A stretch of 64,000 nucleotides of DNA from NCBI GenBank assembly GCA_022747635.1, contig JAKTNV010000020.1:2517501-2581500 (forward strand), given 5' to 3'. The DNA is from Hetaerina americana. Its lineage: Eukaryota; Arthropoda; Insecta; Odonata; Calopterygidae. Position 1 is the first letter of the stretch. Each line of letters begins with the position of its first letter. Below are positions 1 to 12,440 of this stretch, piece by piece. A program made the translations under genes and the position numbers. The notes below the pieces were generated by a model. It had not been told where the DNA came from. It saw only the letters and a program-made list of their open reading frames with translations, and made no database searches.

Positions 1-300
1 CCTTGTAAGGGTTTCGTGGGATGAGACCGCGGAAGCCTTGCCTCCCTCGCACCGGGCACGACACACGGCCGATTGGTGGGCCAGCTCCGTAGTTGCCAAG
101 ACCCATATTCTCCGTTGTGGCCATGACATAATTCTTGGGAATAATAAATGAAGTGGTTTCCCGTTGACTTCCTCAATAGTGTTTTTAGCGTGACATCATC
201 AGTCATTGGACGCCCCACTGCGGTCAAACGCTTTTGCAGCCGCCTCACTGAGGAACAGACGCTGCGTGGACAACCTTTAGTCCGGCTCTTAGCCTTGGTG
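1..300 (-). mobile_element. RTE-like LINE, 5'-end fragment
   Basis: This stretch matches, with scattered differences, the 5' region of the RTE-like element whose endonuclease ORF starts at 39594 on the minus strand (compare 39490-39790). The shared part covers the first codons of the ORF (near 1-110) and the leader beyond it, including a well-kept block near 225-275. It is only the 5' end: the rest of the element would lie to the left of the window. The assignment is by similarity inside the window, so the family label rests on the better copies at 37.6-39.8 and 62.2-64 kb. Confidence 0.75.
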
Positions 301-3089
301 TTTTTTGTCTACTAAAGGTGTCTGGGAAAGTTAAGGCGACGCACGGAAAGCCTTTGCCTATTTTATTGATAATCCCTAGCGCGTCGATTTCGCAAACTTC
401 GGATAGCGAGTTTATGGTCACGTCTCAAACAACCAATTAATTACATTATCACCGAAATAATCGCCGCACCCCGGGCAAACACAACTTGGCATCCGCCTCA
501 TCAAGCGCACAGTCGCCGCGGGGACGACCTTTCGCCCCGCCCTTCGAGGCATGAGCGACCGTCAAAGTAGCAAATCAACTTTGCTCTTGCTCTCCAAGCT
601 CCCTCAAAAAGCAGCATCCTTCCCAAAACGGGCCAAGGCTGCATTCCACGGAGTGGGAAAAAGCAGCATTAAGTTCATAACATTTAAATCATTCTAAAAA
701 TTATCCGTAGAGTTGAGACGGTTGCTCTGACCACGAAGATAAGCAAATAGTCCTCAAATAAATCGTTCGGAAGCACAAGAGGCCGGGTGGTATTCCAGAG
801 ACTAGTGGGTAAACAGGCGCCGCAGCAAAACGTGGCTGGAGGTTATTAAAAGCGCGGGCGAGAGGGTACGTGGGAGGGCGGCGGGTGCGGGCGGCAGCCA
901 AGGGGGAGAGGGAATTTGACGAGGTCATAAAAAAGGGAGACGGGAGGGAGAGATGGGACGGGGAGGGGAGACATTGGGGAGAGAAGGAGTGCGATGGAAG
1001 GCGACGTGGACGGGAGGGAGGGGAAGGGGGTGGGAAGCGAGTTGGGGGGAAAAATGCGCCCCCTCCCGGGAGGAGGGCCACAAATGTGAGAGTCAATAAA
1101 ACTATCGCGGTGTACGAGTCTCATAAACCTCGGGAGGGCGAAAGGTTGAACACACAGGGCAACCAGAGTATGGTGCGGGGGTGAGTGAATGGGAGAGGGG
1201 CTCCGTCAAGAGTGGTGGACAGGAAGCCGCTTGCAAGGGCGCTGCGATACGCGCGGTTGCGGTACGTCTGCACATATGCTTCCTAAGTACACCTTGCAAT
1301 GGCTTGTAAGTTCTTAAATGTCTTGTCTTGAAGTAAGTGCATTCGGATGCTTGGGTTCGACGTTTTTATGGTTGCTTGTGGCGCCAGCGAAGAAGACTTG
1401 CACTTAAGTCATCAGTCGCTGCCGCCGCCCAATTCTCCTCTCTCACCTCGCGCCTCGTCTGAATGCAGCCGGGTGCCGCTGTCGTCCCCCGAGCGTCTCA
1501 GGCAAGGAACTCAGGCGCTCTGTACATTCCAAGTTTTGCTGCTCTCATCGTGAATCAAAAAGCCCACCCACTCCAACGTGCGCATCATGCTTACTCTCTT
1601 CTCACACTGCAACTATTACTAATTAAGAAGACTTTTTTCGAACTTCTTCCAATTTCTACTTAAAGGTTTTGCCAACGAATCCAAAATAGTTGCCGCACAT
1701 TCCAAAAGTGTTCAACTCCAATTGCGGTGACGCCTCCACCTTACTTGCCCATTTTATTTTCCTACCACGCGTCTTATGACACCTAGCCATTGCCCTTGAT
1801 AAATTCAAAGAACTGCGAGAAGATACCGAGGCAGTTACTCTGCTACAAACCTAGCTTCTTTCAGGCTGACTGACAATTTCTTCGGATGTGTGCTCAACAT
1901 GTTTTTGACAGTAAGACTTGTAAGTATTTGATCTGTTCTTAAATACTTAATTGGGTCCCATCTATTTTATAATTTACGTGTTGTTTGATATTTCTTTTAT
2001 TCCAAAACTCCAGTGATACACAGTTCCTGAAACTTATTTCAAACCCCAATTCTTAACACCATTCTGATATCATGCTGAAGCCGTTAGATGGGAGCATATA
2101 ATCTATTGGCATTTATTGATAATAAAATATTGCTGCCAGCATAAAAACTTAATACGTTATTTTATGTCCAGAAGAGTGAATGCCCTATACCACTTCCCTG
2201 CGGTACTCGTGAGCTTTAACTTGCCTCCTATGAACTCAACCTGTCGACGACTAAGTATTCTCTACAGTTAGATAAGAAGTCCCTTATTAAGTTATTAACT
2301 AATACCCTGATACCTAGGCTTGTTTATCAATTTCTCGTCAGAGGAATTGTCAAATTTTTCACTGAAATTTCATTAACTTTGGTATTCCATCACTCCGACT
2401 TCTGAATATCATGAATTAAAAATAACCAGTTATTTTTCGAATGATTTGCTTTTCCTAGACCTTTGATGGTTCCGGCAGAGTATGTTTCTACTGTCGAGAA
2501 AGGTCTTTCTTGCTAAGAACGATGTGTTCTAACATTTTGCAGAGCGTTTATAAATCAAGCTGTTCAAGAAATCGGTTTGCAGCAGCTTGGCCCCTCACTA
2601 TAGTCACCTTTGTGTTGAAGGTTTTGTTTGAGTTAGATTTAAGTCGTGAGACCTCAAAAACCTTCGCTCAACTTGCAACAGCGTCTAAGGCGAGCATTTA
2701 ACCGTATGTTGGCTCCCATCCTAGGTTAAGCAGCGCCGAGGTCCACTGCGACAAACTATGCATTAATTTCGGCATTTTGTCATTCTGCACTCGTTATCTC
2801 CAGAATCGGTCGAAAAATCTCAAACAATAAATAAAGAAGAACAGATCTAACTATCGATATACATTATAACAGTCAGCTATAAACAAGGCGTACCGGAGGC
2901 GGGCCCAGCATATTTATGAATGGCTTGCACAACTCGCAAGCGTCTTCCCGGGTTAGGCCTTCAGCATACACAAAACTACTTTTGGATTTAGAGGGGGAAC
3001 ATGGGAGAAATATATTTTATGGAATAATTCGTAGCACGAAAGCAGGAGGAATTTAACCGGGAATTTTCTTCAGCTCAGCTTTAGCGCAC
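301..3089. other. No gene recognised; G-rich patch at 840-1080
   Basis: No ORF here resembles a protein I know. The open frames around 700-1300 are arginine- or proline-rich on both strands and follow from a purine-rich GGGAGG-type tract near 840-1080, so I treat them as composition artefacts. The rest (1300-3090) is mixed-composition DNA with many stops. Confidence 0.6.
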
Positions 3090-3560
3090 AACCCAAAGAA
3101 GATAAAGGCAGCAATATCGGAAGAGCATGAAGCAATAAGTTTGAGATCTGCTGCAGCTAAAGTGATTCTCAGGATCATCAATAAAAGGATTGAGAGCGGG
3201 GCAAATGATTGCTTAGGAGATGATTAGTTTGAGTTTAGGAAGGGGAGAGGTACGCGTGATGCCATTGCAGTAATGAGATTATTAATCGAGAGGAATATAG
3301 AACACAACCAGAAGGTATTTGCCTGTTTCGTAGATTTCGAAAAAGCGTTTGATAGAGTTAATTGGGGAAAACTAATGAGTATATTGCAGAAAATAGGAAT
3401 AGATTGGAGGGATAGGAGGCTAATCCGCAACCTGTACATGTCTCAGATTGCTCGGGTGCGAGTGGGGAACTGAGAGACCGGATGGGCAGTGTTAGGAAGA
3501 GGTGTAAGGCAGGGTTGCCATTATCACCGGTGGCGTTCAACGTATATCGCACGTGGAAGA
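3090..3560 (+). pseudogene. RTE-like reverse transcriptase fragment
   Basis: The plus-strand translation follows the RTE reverse transcriptase encoded at 62298-63994. It holds the segment leading to the first catalytic aspartate (FVDFEKAFDRVNW, near 3327-3370) and the following RNLYMSQ block, then the start of the GVRQGC motif. There is an in-frame stop near 3223 (before FEFRKGRGTRDA), another near 3471, and the frame is lost after GVRQGC. The FADD active-site motif is absent. It is a short, old LINE relic with no capacity of its own. Confidence 0.85.
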
Positions 3561-4032
3561 CATAGGGTGTTGGAGATTGCGATAGGGTTTTACGTTAGGT
3601 AAGTGAGGAAGGGGCAGGAATAGGATAGGTGTGTTGGTTGTAATTAAGGGATGAAGGAGGTACGCTGGATGGGGTTTATTACGATATAAAACAAAGATAC
3701 GCACGAATTACGAAATAAATTTCTTAAAATGAACCCGAAGAGTGAAGATAGCTAGAGGATGGTACTAATAAGATGAATGGGACGATGAAAAGTATTTACG
3801 AAAACAAGAACACGCGAACGCATATCCGCTACAGATTGGCATGTAGGTCAAGGGTGCACATGCCGTCTGCTTCTGAAGCTAGTCGGGTTTAAGGTAGTTA
3901 TGGAAATTAAAATGTAATGACAAAAGGCACCATTTAAGAAGTGGAAACATTAATTACATTCCTAAAACACGAAATTACGTCCCTCGGATCACTCTCATTG
4001 CGTAATATTCACTCGAAAAGGAAACATTCTTA
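3561..4032. other. No feature seen
   Basis: Short AT-rich spacer between an RTE relic and a family A LINE copy. I see no ORF or repeat here that I can assign. Confidence 0.5.
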
Positions 4033-5327
4033 ACATCTACATCTACATAATACCCTGCAAGCCGCCGCAAGGGCGTGTGGCAGGGGGTGTTAGGTCACCA
4101 ACCGTAAAAAGGAAAAATACCACATGCAAAAAAACAACACGGAAAATCACACCCACAGCAGCGCGCACACTCATGCAAAAATCCCTTCATCCAATACTCA
4201 TGCAAACACATATACCTCAAAACAACTAAAAACTGCACCCCATGATGAAGCACGAAAGCCATTCAACAACACGGAAGCCAGGACACAACAAGCAAGAAAT
4301 TGAAACATCACTACCACATGAAAATGCACCACGAAACACTCTACCCCCCGAGGAGACTCTAAAAGGCAGGGAATGTGACCCAACGTTGCAGGTAGCAGGA
4401 ATTTCCCCCCGCGGAGAGGGACGAGGGATTAAAAGGGAAACTTAAAAACAGATGAACAGAACACGAATGAGGTCATTCGGAAAGAATGGGTTATTATAAC
4501 AAAATGCATTAGGTTAGTGGAAGAGCATGCATTTAAATACAACTAATTATTTTTTAGACGCTGAGGGTGGCAAGTGGAATTGTTGCTATCTATAACCCTG
4601 CAGTTGCTATCCCGTATTGTCCGTGGGAAGAAGGAGTCCTCGAGTCGGCTAGTTCTGGCATCTATTTCCCGAATTTTATATCCATGATCGAAGCAACCAA
4701 TGTATGCAGGAGTGCGAATAATTGGCGAGACCTCGGTGCTGAAACATGCGGATCTGAATTTATTTAATAATTTCAATCTTGCATTGAATCGTCTCTCAAC
4801 CAATGATTCCCACCCCAAATCCATGAGCATTTCGGTGACGCTTTGCGTTTTATCGTAAGAATGTTTTACATCACGGGCTGCCCGGCGTTCAACCTTCTCA
4901 ATTTCCCGAATTAGACCTTTTTCACTCGGATCCCACACGCTGCATGCGTATTCTAAATGAGATCTTACAAGAGCGTGGTAACAACGTTCCTTGACCTTCG
5001 AGTCACTTATGCCGACAATGCGTCTAATGAATCCCAATTTTTTATATGCTTGACCGCAGACTTTACGTATGTGAGTCCCCCAAGTTAAGTCTTTTGTGAA
5101 TGTGACACCTAGGTATTTTACCGTATCAACTACTGCCAGGTCACCTCCAGCTAATTTGTAAGCAAATCCCGTTGATCTTTTAAAGAAATTTACCACTGAA
5201 CATTTATTATAATTTAGAGTCAATCCCCAGTTAGAACACCATTTAGTAATGCAATCTAAATCCTGCCCCAGAATAAAACGATCTTCATCCCCAGATATCT
5301 CCCGATAGATCACCGTGTCATCCGCGA
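4033..5327 (-). mobile_element. CR1-like LINE family A, 5'-truncated copy 1
   Basis: The element reads on the minus strand from about 5327 down to its 3' end at 4033. It starts just inside the reverse transcriptase active site and keeps the C-terminal third of ORF2, a 3' UTR of about 500 bp, a 3' hairpin (stem arms 4053-4058 and 4080-4085) and a tail of ATGTAG-type hexamers at 4033-4048. The outer stem reads CCCTGC/GCAGGG where most copies read CCCCGC/GCGGGG: both sides changed together, so pairing is kept. 5' truncation is normal for target-primed reverse transcription. The family label A is mine. Confidence 0.88.
4543..5313 (-). pseudogene. Family A LINE ORF2, C-terminal part of reverse transcriptase
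   Basis: A 256-residue open frame equivalent to the last third of the family A ORF2 at 41819-44682. It begins at the residues right after the FADD active site (MIYREISGDEDRF), covers the thumb region with the KYLGV motif and the HLEYACSVWDP block, and ends with the family's C-terminal tail (SFFPRTIRDSN). It lacks the endonuclease and the catalytic aspartates, so it cannot work alone. At the site where two other copies (32.4 and 42.07 kb) carry a stop after WESL, this copy reads on. The ATG used is internal, not a real start. Confidence 0.85.
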
Positions 5328-8300
5328 ACCTCCATCCTTAAAAGAGTTTGGAAAACATAAAAATACTACTGCTGACTTGGATTCAAATGCTCAAAATGTG
5401 CACCCACTACATTTATGGCCTATATTCCGGCGATTCGATAAAACCTCCGGATGTGTTCCGGAGCTGCAATGCGGCCGGCATCTTTTACACATCAGAGCGC
5501 CTGGAAACCGCCAGGGGCGAGGGTTGTTAAATTTGGAAAATATGAAAAAGGACGAATTGGCCAAAGCACATTTTCCGAAATTTTTGCGCCGCTAAAGGCA
5601 CCTTCCAAGAGATCAGTGGCTGTCGGGCGACGCCTTCCACCAGCGCTGGCCAAGGTCACAGCAATGCGCCATTAGAAAATTGACCTTAGGATAGAGGAGA
5701 TACTTCACTTTGGAATGTACCAATATGTTGCGATAGCAAAGATGGACATAATCTTCATACAGTTTGCATAAATTAATTTCAATCGAGATTTACACGATGC
5801 GATATTTTTCCGCGGGTCGCAGGCCGTCGTGCGCTCTCAGTTAAGCCGTGGGGCGCCCCCGACATAGCGACGAATTTCGTAGACGGGCGGAATTCGGTCG
5901 GCTCAAGGCTACACTCCCTTTCCGAACCCGCGAATGATTGGAAGTGCCAAGGAGGGAAGGCGGGCGGCCGTCCTCAGTCCGTAGATGGCGATTCACGGCG
6001 TGATCACGTAGAGGGTGCCCCCCATGGGGTCGCGCCACTCCCCAACCAGGGACATTTACCGTGTAATTGATTTGTGTGCGGGAACAGAACTGTTGACCTT
6101 AACGCCACGGCGAGAAGGAGGTCACCTCAACTGCCCGAGAGGATGGCGGAATAAGGAACGGGCGGTAATCGCGCTCGTGACGAGCGCCCTAACTCCCCAG
6201 AGCGGTGCCCTCTCGGATTCGTCTCCAAGATTGCCAGGAATAACTCGCGGTTGGCCCGTCCCCTCGCCTCCTCCGGACCACGTCCGGCTCCAGCCATCCC
6301 CTCCCGCTCCAGTGCAGCCCGGTTCGATGGCCTCATTCCTGGGAGCGCGAAATCAATGACACCCTCTTCCCTCCCCCTCTTCCACACACACACTCGCGGC
6401 AGATGAAAACGCGCGGCGAAGTGGGAACAACACATACTTTTGCATAGCTGGAGCTGCAGAACAGCGGCGCGAACACGGGCGTGAGTCCAGCAAAGGCTCG
6501 CCACCGGTCAGTCTAGGGAGGAAATATGCAAGCCGAATCCCCCCTCGCACGAATCTCTTCACAGGCGAGCACTTAAATAACCGTGAATGGGGGAAATACG
6601 TAATCCGTCCTTTCGGGGGCGACGTTTTCTGGGCTCTCCTTCCCACACTCGACTTTTAATCCGATTTGATTTGTCCTCAGTCTCCATTTCGATTCACGAC
6701 GCGGCGAGAGTAAACTTCTTCCCCACGGAGTAAAGACATCGAAATTAATTTAAAGCATTAAAAGACCTCAAGGCAACGTTTTGTTACAGTGGTGAGTGTA
6801 TTGAGCCGCTCCTTATCTCATTTCGCGATTTGAATTGCTTTCCCCTCTGGCCAGGGGGGAAAATAACCTGCGAAACACAATCACAGAGATTTCGCCAGCG
6901 AAGGAGAATTTGGGTAAAACTTTTAACTCTATATCATTAGTTTCCCGCAGTTAACGAAATTCACGTCGATGAAATCACCTTGGCTGCTTGCAGCGTCCTC
7001 GTGACTTCAGCCGAACACGCACTCGGAGAGGCGCCTCGATTATGGAATGTGCCGAAAGGTGCCATAGTGGCGGAATTAAAAACTCAAAGAGTAAATTGTA
7101 CCAAGCAAATTTCAATTTATGAGGCACAGATTTCGATCACTGGATGAGCGATATTCAGTGTTCGTGAATTTCATTTTCACTGGAAGACACAAATTAATTT
7201 TTGGGACTACCTTAACGACTTGGTCCATGAACAAACAAAATTGAAATCTCACCGAAATCAAGGTCGGAAAATGAGAAACTTGAAAGAAGATATCTTTACT
7301 TCGTAATGGGGAGAGGCGTACTATTGTAAATTAATCGCATCTACGGACTCTTGGCCAACTGCAGAGGGCCCGATAATAATCAAGGCACAAAATAAAGATA
7401 CGCGTCTCAATTATCAAGCATTAAAATTAACCGCTATATTATAAAGATAATACCTTGTTATGAGAGTGGCGAAAGTTGAGACGGACGGAAGACTCCAATG
7501 AAAGAGCTAGCGAAAGTTGTGTGAAATGATCCAAAGGCACTGTTAAATATTTGTTTTTGCTCCGTTCTATTCACTTTAAAATCGTCCACTATGACCTGAC
7601 TAAGCACTTCAATTACTAGAAAGACCCGAAAAAGTAGAATTCTGGATTATTCGACGCTAATTTAAATTTATTTGATGTCCTTAATATTTAATGCAAACAA
7701 TATGCTGAAACTTTCTAACGCTGGCTCGCTCGCATTTTTCACCACCCCTAAACATGTTTCTAAGAGCAAAGAAGTGTGGGGGGAGAGGGTGCAGCGGTTA
7801 CTTGAGGGGAGGGACGGATTTAGAGAAGGCGCCCACCGACAGAGGAGAGGTGATAAGAGGGAGAGGAGGCGGAGAGAGAAGGGCCGCACGAGAGCTAAAC
7901 GGTTCGTGGAGTATGAGCAGCTACGAACGCATGGCATCACGATGTTTGTTTCTTTTCCGCGGAAATTTCCTTTGGTCATCTCTTAATTAACTGACTATTC
8001 ATTACATCTTACAGGCAGGACAAAATATCGTGAAGTGATTACGTGTTGAAGGGGTTCAGTGGGAAGAGAAGTGTTCCCTCCATGGCATCGGCCTTGACAG
8101 CGTGGAAATCCATTGTGAAAGAAGGGTATGCCTAGCCCTCTCATCCGCCCCCTCGCCCCACTGCGGAGATGCAAGAGGAAATTCTCCGGGGACAGGTTCT
8201 TCCAGGGAAACCGCCGGTGGTACAGGGAATTGGCCTCATTCTGAGTGTGCGACTTTCAAACTGGCGATGCTAATTGACAAACTGCCACGGTTTAGTGCCA

Positions 8301-10694
8301 GTCACCTATCAAAATATTTGTGGAGGTCGTGGTACACCAATCATCAAGGAAATCGGAATGTACGTCCCGAAATTTATACACGAAATCTAGTTTGACACGG
8401 ATCTTTCAAATTTTGCCTGAAAATGTATTCACACAAAAATAACAAAACGTTCATTCATTTCAAACCATTTCCTGCCAAATATTAGACAATGCAGACGAAA
8501 TTCTTATGTCCCATCGTTCCCACCCATTCATCGAATAATTCTTTCTCGATCAGGTTGTGACATTTTAAGACACAGCAAAGGCCAACTTTTATTTACTTCT
8601 TCCTTACCGTTGATCTCTCGATCACCGAGATCATCTCTCCTTCTGCCTCGGTCACATTTTCATTGCCGCGCACTTTGTCACGAGTGATTCCCAGACTGTT
8701 CCTATATTCACTCCTTGTTCTCAGAGATGTCTCGAGGTCGATATTTTTCGGTGCCATGATTCGAGCCCGGCGGGGGCGGCCGATGGTGCTGGGCTGGGGG
8801 CAGCGCTTGTCCCCCGAGACAAGAGCAGAGCGCCGCGGATGGCAGTACCGACCAATGAGACGACTTCGAGGGGGACGAGGGAGCTTGGCCGCATCAGCGG
8901 AGGCGATCGGGGGGAGCGAGACGCATTATCCTTTCCTCGAAATGCCGTAGGAAGATGCGTCCGCCTCCGGGCGCAATTGAATGCCGAGCGAGAAGGGACG
9001 TCCCAGGGGGATTGCGCGGGGGTTCCCGGGCGGGCGAGGAGGAGATGGACCACCGGCACTCCCTCTACTTCCCCCAGGGTGCCATCGGGACATTAAATCG
9101 GTGTCATGAATGAGCCACTCGCAACGTCTTCATTGCTTGGGCATCCAAAATGCGGGCGTGGCCGCAGTGGTGCCTGGTGCGCGAGGTGCACGCCGTGGGG
9201 TTGAAATCATCTCGCCCCGAATTACATTCAGTGACCGCGGTAACGCCCGAAAACGAAATGAATGGCGAGGCAAAGGGGTTCCGCCATCGAATCCATCCCC
9301 CAGGCGCACTTCCAGCGGGGACCTTCCCCAGAAGACTCAGTTAGGGACTCGATCAATGAGAACATTGACTAATGCATGAACGGCGACTATTTACGGCTGT
9401 GTTAGGCAAAAAAGAAAACGGATTCACCTCTGTGTTTCACGAAATCATAATGGAGTGAATGCATGCCTTTCAAGCAATCACAACGGTCACTTCCAATGCA
9501 TTAGCGTTCTGCATTTTATCATCGAGCCCTTACGTTTCTCTGCAATTAGATACATTCAAACGGCAGGCACTTTCAAAACAAGGCGTTGATTTCGGAACTT
9601 GACTTTGTTATTCACACTGCTTTGGAGAATGGAAGAGGTATGGGGAGAAAATAGAAAACAAAACGGCTGATCAATCACTTATCAACCCCGCTGATTAATT
9701 CCATGCCAAGTTTCCGTTTGGGCTTTGTGAGCCCTAAAAAAACTTCTGTCGGCCCTAAACAAATTGCGAATGAAGAGTGAACATTTCTGTAATGTCGTTT
9801 TCTTATATGGCACACTCGTCATTATTTAGTGACGCCGGCATTCACCTTTCGCCCCGTGTGAATCTCGAATCAACGATGCGACAAAAGCAACGAAAGGAAA
9901 CTCGCGTTTACAGGTTGCATATCAGTTCTAAAAGCGGAGATTTTTCAAAATATTACTATTAAGTTTCCATTTATCTTTCTTCAGTGTTTTACGAAAAATA
10001 CAATGGCAATCATATTTTATCGCAACAGTGACAGCGAATATGCTCCTTACTTCGATATTCACGGGCGTATCTGGAGTTGGGTCGCGGACACACCAAACAT
10101 ATATCCCTTCGGCAAATTTTACCTTACCAATAATGCCAAAAGATAAGAATAATTTTTTTCTTTAAATCATTTTCCTTTGGCCGAGTTTCGGTTTGCGAAT
10201 ACGGAAGGCACACAAGGTATCTATCTGTACGTAAAATATTTCACTTCAGCGAGGACTATTAAATACTAAAGATCAGATTGGATTGCTGATAATAATTTGG
10301 TTTAGGATCGCGGGAAGGTGAAAATAATTAACCAGATTCACTTAAAAGCCAAACATCAGCCTAATAAATCAAAAAAACTTAGATTTTGTCAAATAAATTA
10401 GAATTCTGGATGTTGTAAGTGAAAAAAAGAGTTTATTCCCAATATTTGGGCTGAATAATGTGTTTACCTCATGTATACTCAGAATGTCCCCTTCACTATC
10501 GTGACAAGGCATGATAGCCGAAAACCAATCAAAACGGTTACAAATCATTGCACCACCAAATATTAAACCTGTGGACTTGATTGTCCAAATTATTCTTTTG
10601 GCATCTCTAACTAGATTGCAGTTAAATTTTCAGCTATATTAAAAAAGTGGTATCGATTTCATAGTCCATTGAAACAACTAACTGTTTTGTGATT
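5328..10694. other. 5.4 kb without a recognised gene
   Basis: GC-rich patches lie at about 5800-6660, 7770-7900 and 8640-9360; the remainder is AT-rich. Open frames in the GC-rich patches are mostly arginine/proline/serine-rich and overlap on both strands, which argues against coding. No domain, splice-supported exon or repeat family could be assigned. The GC-rich patches could be regulatory islands or exons of a fast-evolving gene, but the sequence gives no direct support. Confidence 0.5.
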
Positions 10695-11330
10695 ATAAAA
10701 ATGGTAAAAATGAGTTTCGTGCGGTGATTAAAGACTTTGCATAACATTAAAAAATGACTTAACACCGAGCGAGACGAAAGCCAATTTAAATGGAATTCAT
10801 GGAACATATTCTCCTTTGTTTGTGACTGTTTACACTTGGTTAAATGAGTTTACACGCGTCCGTACATCCACAAATATTAAACACCGCCCGGGGCGTCCGC
10901 TGGAATTGACTTCCTCCGAAATTATTGACAAAATCCACGATATGGTTTAGAGTGATCGAAGGACCAAATATTTGAAGCCACAGGAATATCACAATACGGT
11001 TAAGTGTTTTCAGTTTTGCGCGAAATATGGGGTTAGAAAAAATCTCTGTGTGACAGGTGCCGCGTTTGCTCTGAGTGGAGAATAAGCGTGATTGTGTCCT
11101 TGACTCGGAGGCTGATTTGGCGCTTTTTCGTCACAATCCCGACGAGTTTCTGCATCGATACTTGGACGAAGTACACGCTACACTCCAGAGACAAGGGAAC
11201 AGCGGGTATCTAAAAGCGATCCGGTTCCGAAGAAGGCGAAGACGGATTCGATTAAATTCCTAGACATCAATTCGAGAACCCAAGTCCGAAAGATCTGCGA
11301 AAGTGTCATTAAGTCTTTCTCAGTAAGTTT
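10695..11330 (+). pseudogene. Mariner-like transposase remnant
   Basis: Three-frame reading on the plus strand recovers the order of a mariner transposase: an N-terminal NEFRAVIKDF segment (about 10710), VYTWLNEF and a GRP linker (about 10830-10900), EIIDKIHDMV in the second HTH (about 10920), then DSEADLALF...EEF-like and a degraded catalytic-domain start (11098-11180). The last recognisable part lies near 11230-11280. Stops and frame changes are frequent, the first catalytic aspartate region is damaged, and the rest of the DDE domain is missing. Terminal inverted repeats were not found. It is older than the mariner inserted just downstream. Confidence 0.75.
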
Positions 11331-11400
11331 TCCTTTTTACGGTTGGTGACCTAACACCCCCCGCCACACGCCCTTGCGGCGGCTTGCGGGGTATTATGTA
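11331..11400 (+). repeat. Family A LINE 3' terminal hairpin (about 70-bp relic)
   Basis: This is only the last ~70 bp of a family A LINE, plus orientation: the conserved GTGACCTAACACC lead-in, the hairpin with CCCCGC/GCGGGG outer stem, and the first bases of the tail (TATTATGTA). The mariner element that follows is inserted in a TA dinucleotide of this tail, so the LINE relic was there first. After the mariner the tail seems to resume (TGTATG at 12156). Confidence 0.85.
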
Positions 11401-12153
11401 CGAGGGTCATCTGGAAAGTAGTACCCGTTCGTGCCGCATGAAGTGCTGACGACGCGAGTAGCCGCTGGACGAGGTCAGATAGCTTCAGTGGCTTGTCTGC
11501 CTTCTCTGAGCCAAGTTGCGTGACGCTAGCATTGCCTGTGTTGTTTCTGTGATTGTTTACAATGTTTAAAAAAATTGAGAACGCCGCCAGTTGTGAAGTG
11601 AGGGCAGTGATTAAATTCCTCAATGCAAGAAACGTTCGCCCATGTGATATTCATCGCCAATTAAAGGAGGTGTATGGAGACAATGTAATGGACGAGTCGT
11701 CTGTTCGGCGGTGGTGTCGCAACTTCAACATGGGGAGGGGGAACACACACGACGATGAGCGTTCGGGGAGACCGTCTGTCATTACAGACCAACTGGTGAG
11801 CTCAGTTGACGAATTCGTGAGGAACGATCGGCGCGTCACAATTGATGACATCTGTGAGCATTTTCCCAATGTTTCTCGAACAATTGTTCATGAAATTGTT
11901 AAACACCATCTGCATTATGCAAAAATTTGTGCAAGATGGGTCCCTCGCGTATCTCAATGAGCTGGCGGCGAAGGACTATGCAGCAGGAATACAGAAACTT
12001 GTCACACGTTATGACAAATGCCTTAATTTGCTTGGAGATTATGTTGAGAAGTAGTTTAAAGTATCCTCTTTCAAATAAAATTTTTTATGTTTGTTAATAT
12101 TTACTTTTGTGTCTTTATTTCACGAACGGGTACTACTTTCCGGATGACCCTCG
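11401..12153 (+). mobile_element. Mariner family M1, 753-bp copy lacking the catalytic domain
   Basis: The element is bounded by ~33-bp terminal inverted repeats starting CGAGGGTCATC and ending at 12153, with one mismatch between ends, and flanked by TA on both sides (11399-11400, 12154-12155), the target duplication of Tc1/mariner elements. It holds an HTH-domain ORF and, in another frame, the C-terminal tail of a mariner transposase; the DDE core is deleted. A second copy of exactly the same length lies in opposite orientation at 12969-13721 and differs at only a handful of positions, so both moved or were copied recently. With no catalytic domain it would need a transposase from elsewhere. 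Confidence 0.93.
11562..11960 (+). CDS. Mariner HTH-domain protein (catalytic domain deleted)
   Basis: A 132-residue frame from ATG 11562. Residues ~8-50 form the first helix-turn-helix (SCEVRAVIKFLNARN... SSVRRWCRNF), a linker carries RSGRPS at ~70-77, and residues ~85-125 form the second HTH (VTIDDICEHF... VHEIVKHH). It ends after the WVPR motif that links DNA binding to catalysis in mariner transposases (normally ~345 residues). The catalytic DDE/D residues are all absent. The tail segment (YAAGIQKL...GDYVEK) follows at about 11950-12054 in another frame, so the deletion is out of frame. Such a product could bind its own inverted repeats and act as a repressor; that is inference. Whether it is transcribed cannot be told from sequence. 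Confidence 0.8.
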   Translation: MFKKIENAASCEVRAVIKFLNARNVRPCDIHRQLKEVYGDNVMDESSVRRWCRNFNMGRGNTHDDERSGRPSVITDQLVSSVDEFVRNDRRVTIDDICEHFPNVSRTIVHEIVKHHLHYAKICARWVPRVSQ

Positions 12154-12155
12154 TA

Positions 12156-12440
12156 TGTATGTTCCGCAACCGCCGATCTTTCGGTGTGTCCTAGTCTGTA
12201 GCAAGCCAGTCAAGCCACTTTAAATCATGTGAGGATATTTCTACGTGTTTGTCCAATGTAAGATTGGTCACGTTCGGGACAGTTTATCTCGTATATGCCT
12301 GGTTTTTGAAGTGGACCAATGGCATCTTTTGGGTTTCCTAAAAGTGTTTTGAGTTTGTTGTTGGTGACGAAAATAGGTTTTCTACCGAGTTTTTTGAAAA
12401 TGGGAGCGAGTCCTTTAGTTAGTGTGTGGTGGTTATTTAC
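12156..12440 (-). pseudogene. Penelope-like element, GIY-YIG nuclease N-terminal part
   Basis: On the minus strand, after a linker (LGRKPIFVTNNKLKTLLG), the frame reads KPGIYEINC followed about 10 residues later by SYIGQTRR, i.e. the GIY and YIG halves of the nuclease that sits C-terminal to the reverse transcriptase in Penelope-like elements. A stop follows the YIG motif, and the rest of the nuclease is lost here; a C-terminal piece occurs separately at 13905-14150. The order RT then GIY-YIG on the minus strand is as expected for the family. Confidence 0.8.

Noticed and set aside
4053..4085. Direct repeats with a regular look around the GC-rich hairpins, considered as a CRISPR-like array
   Set aside because: The units are dispersed kilobases apart, lie at LINE ends and have no spacers.
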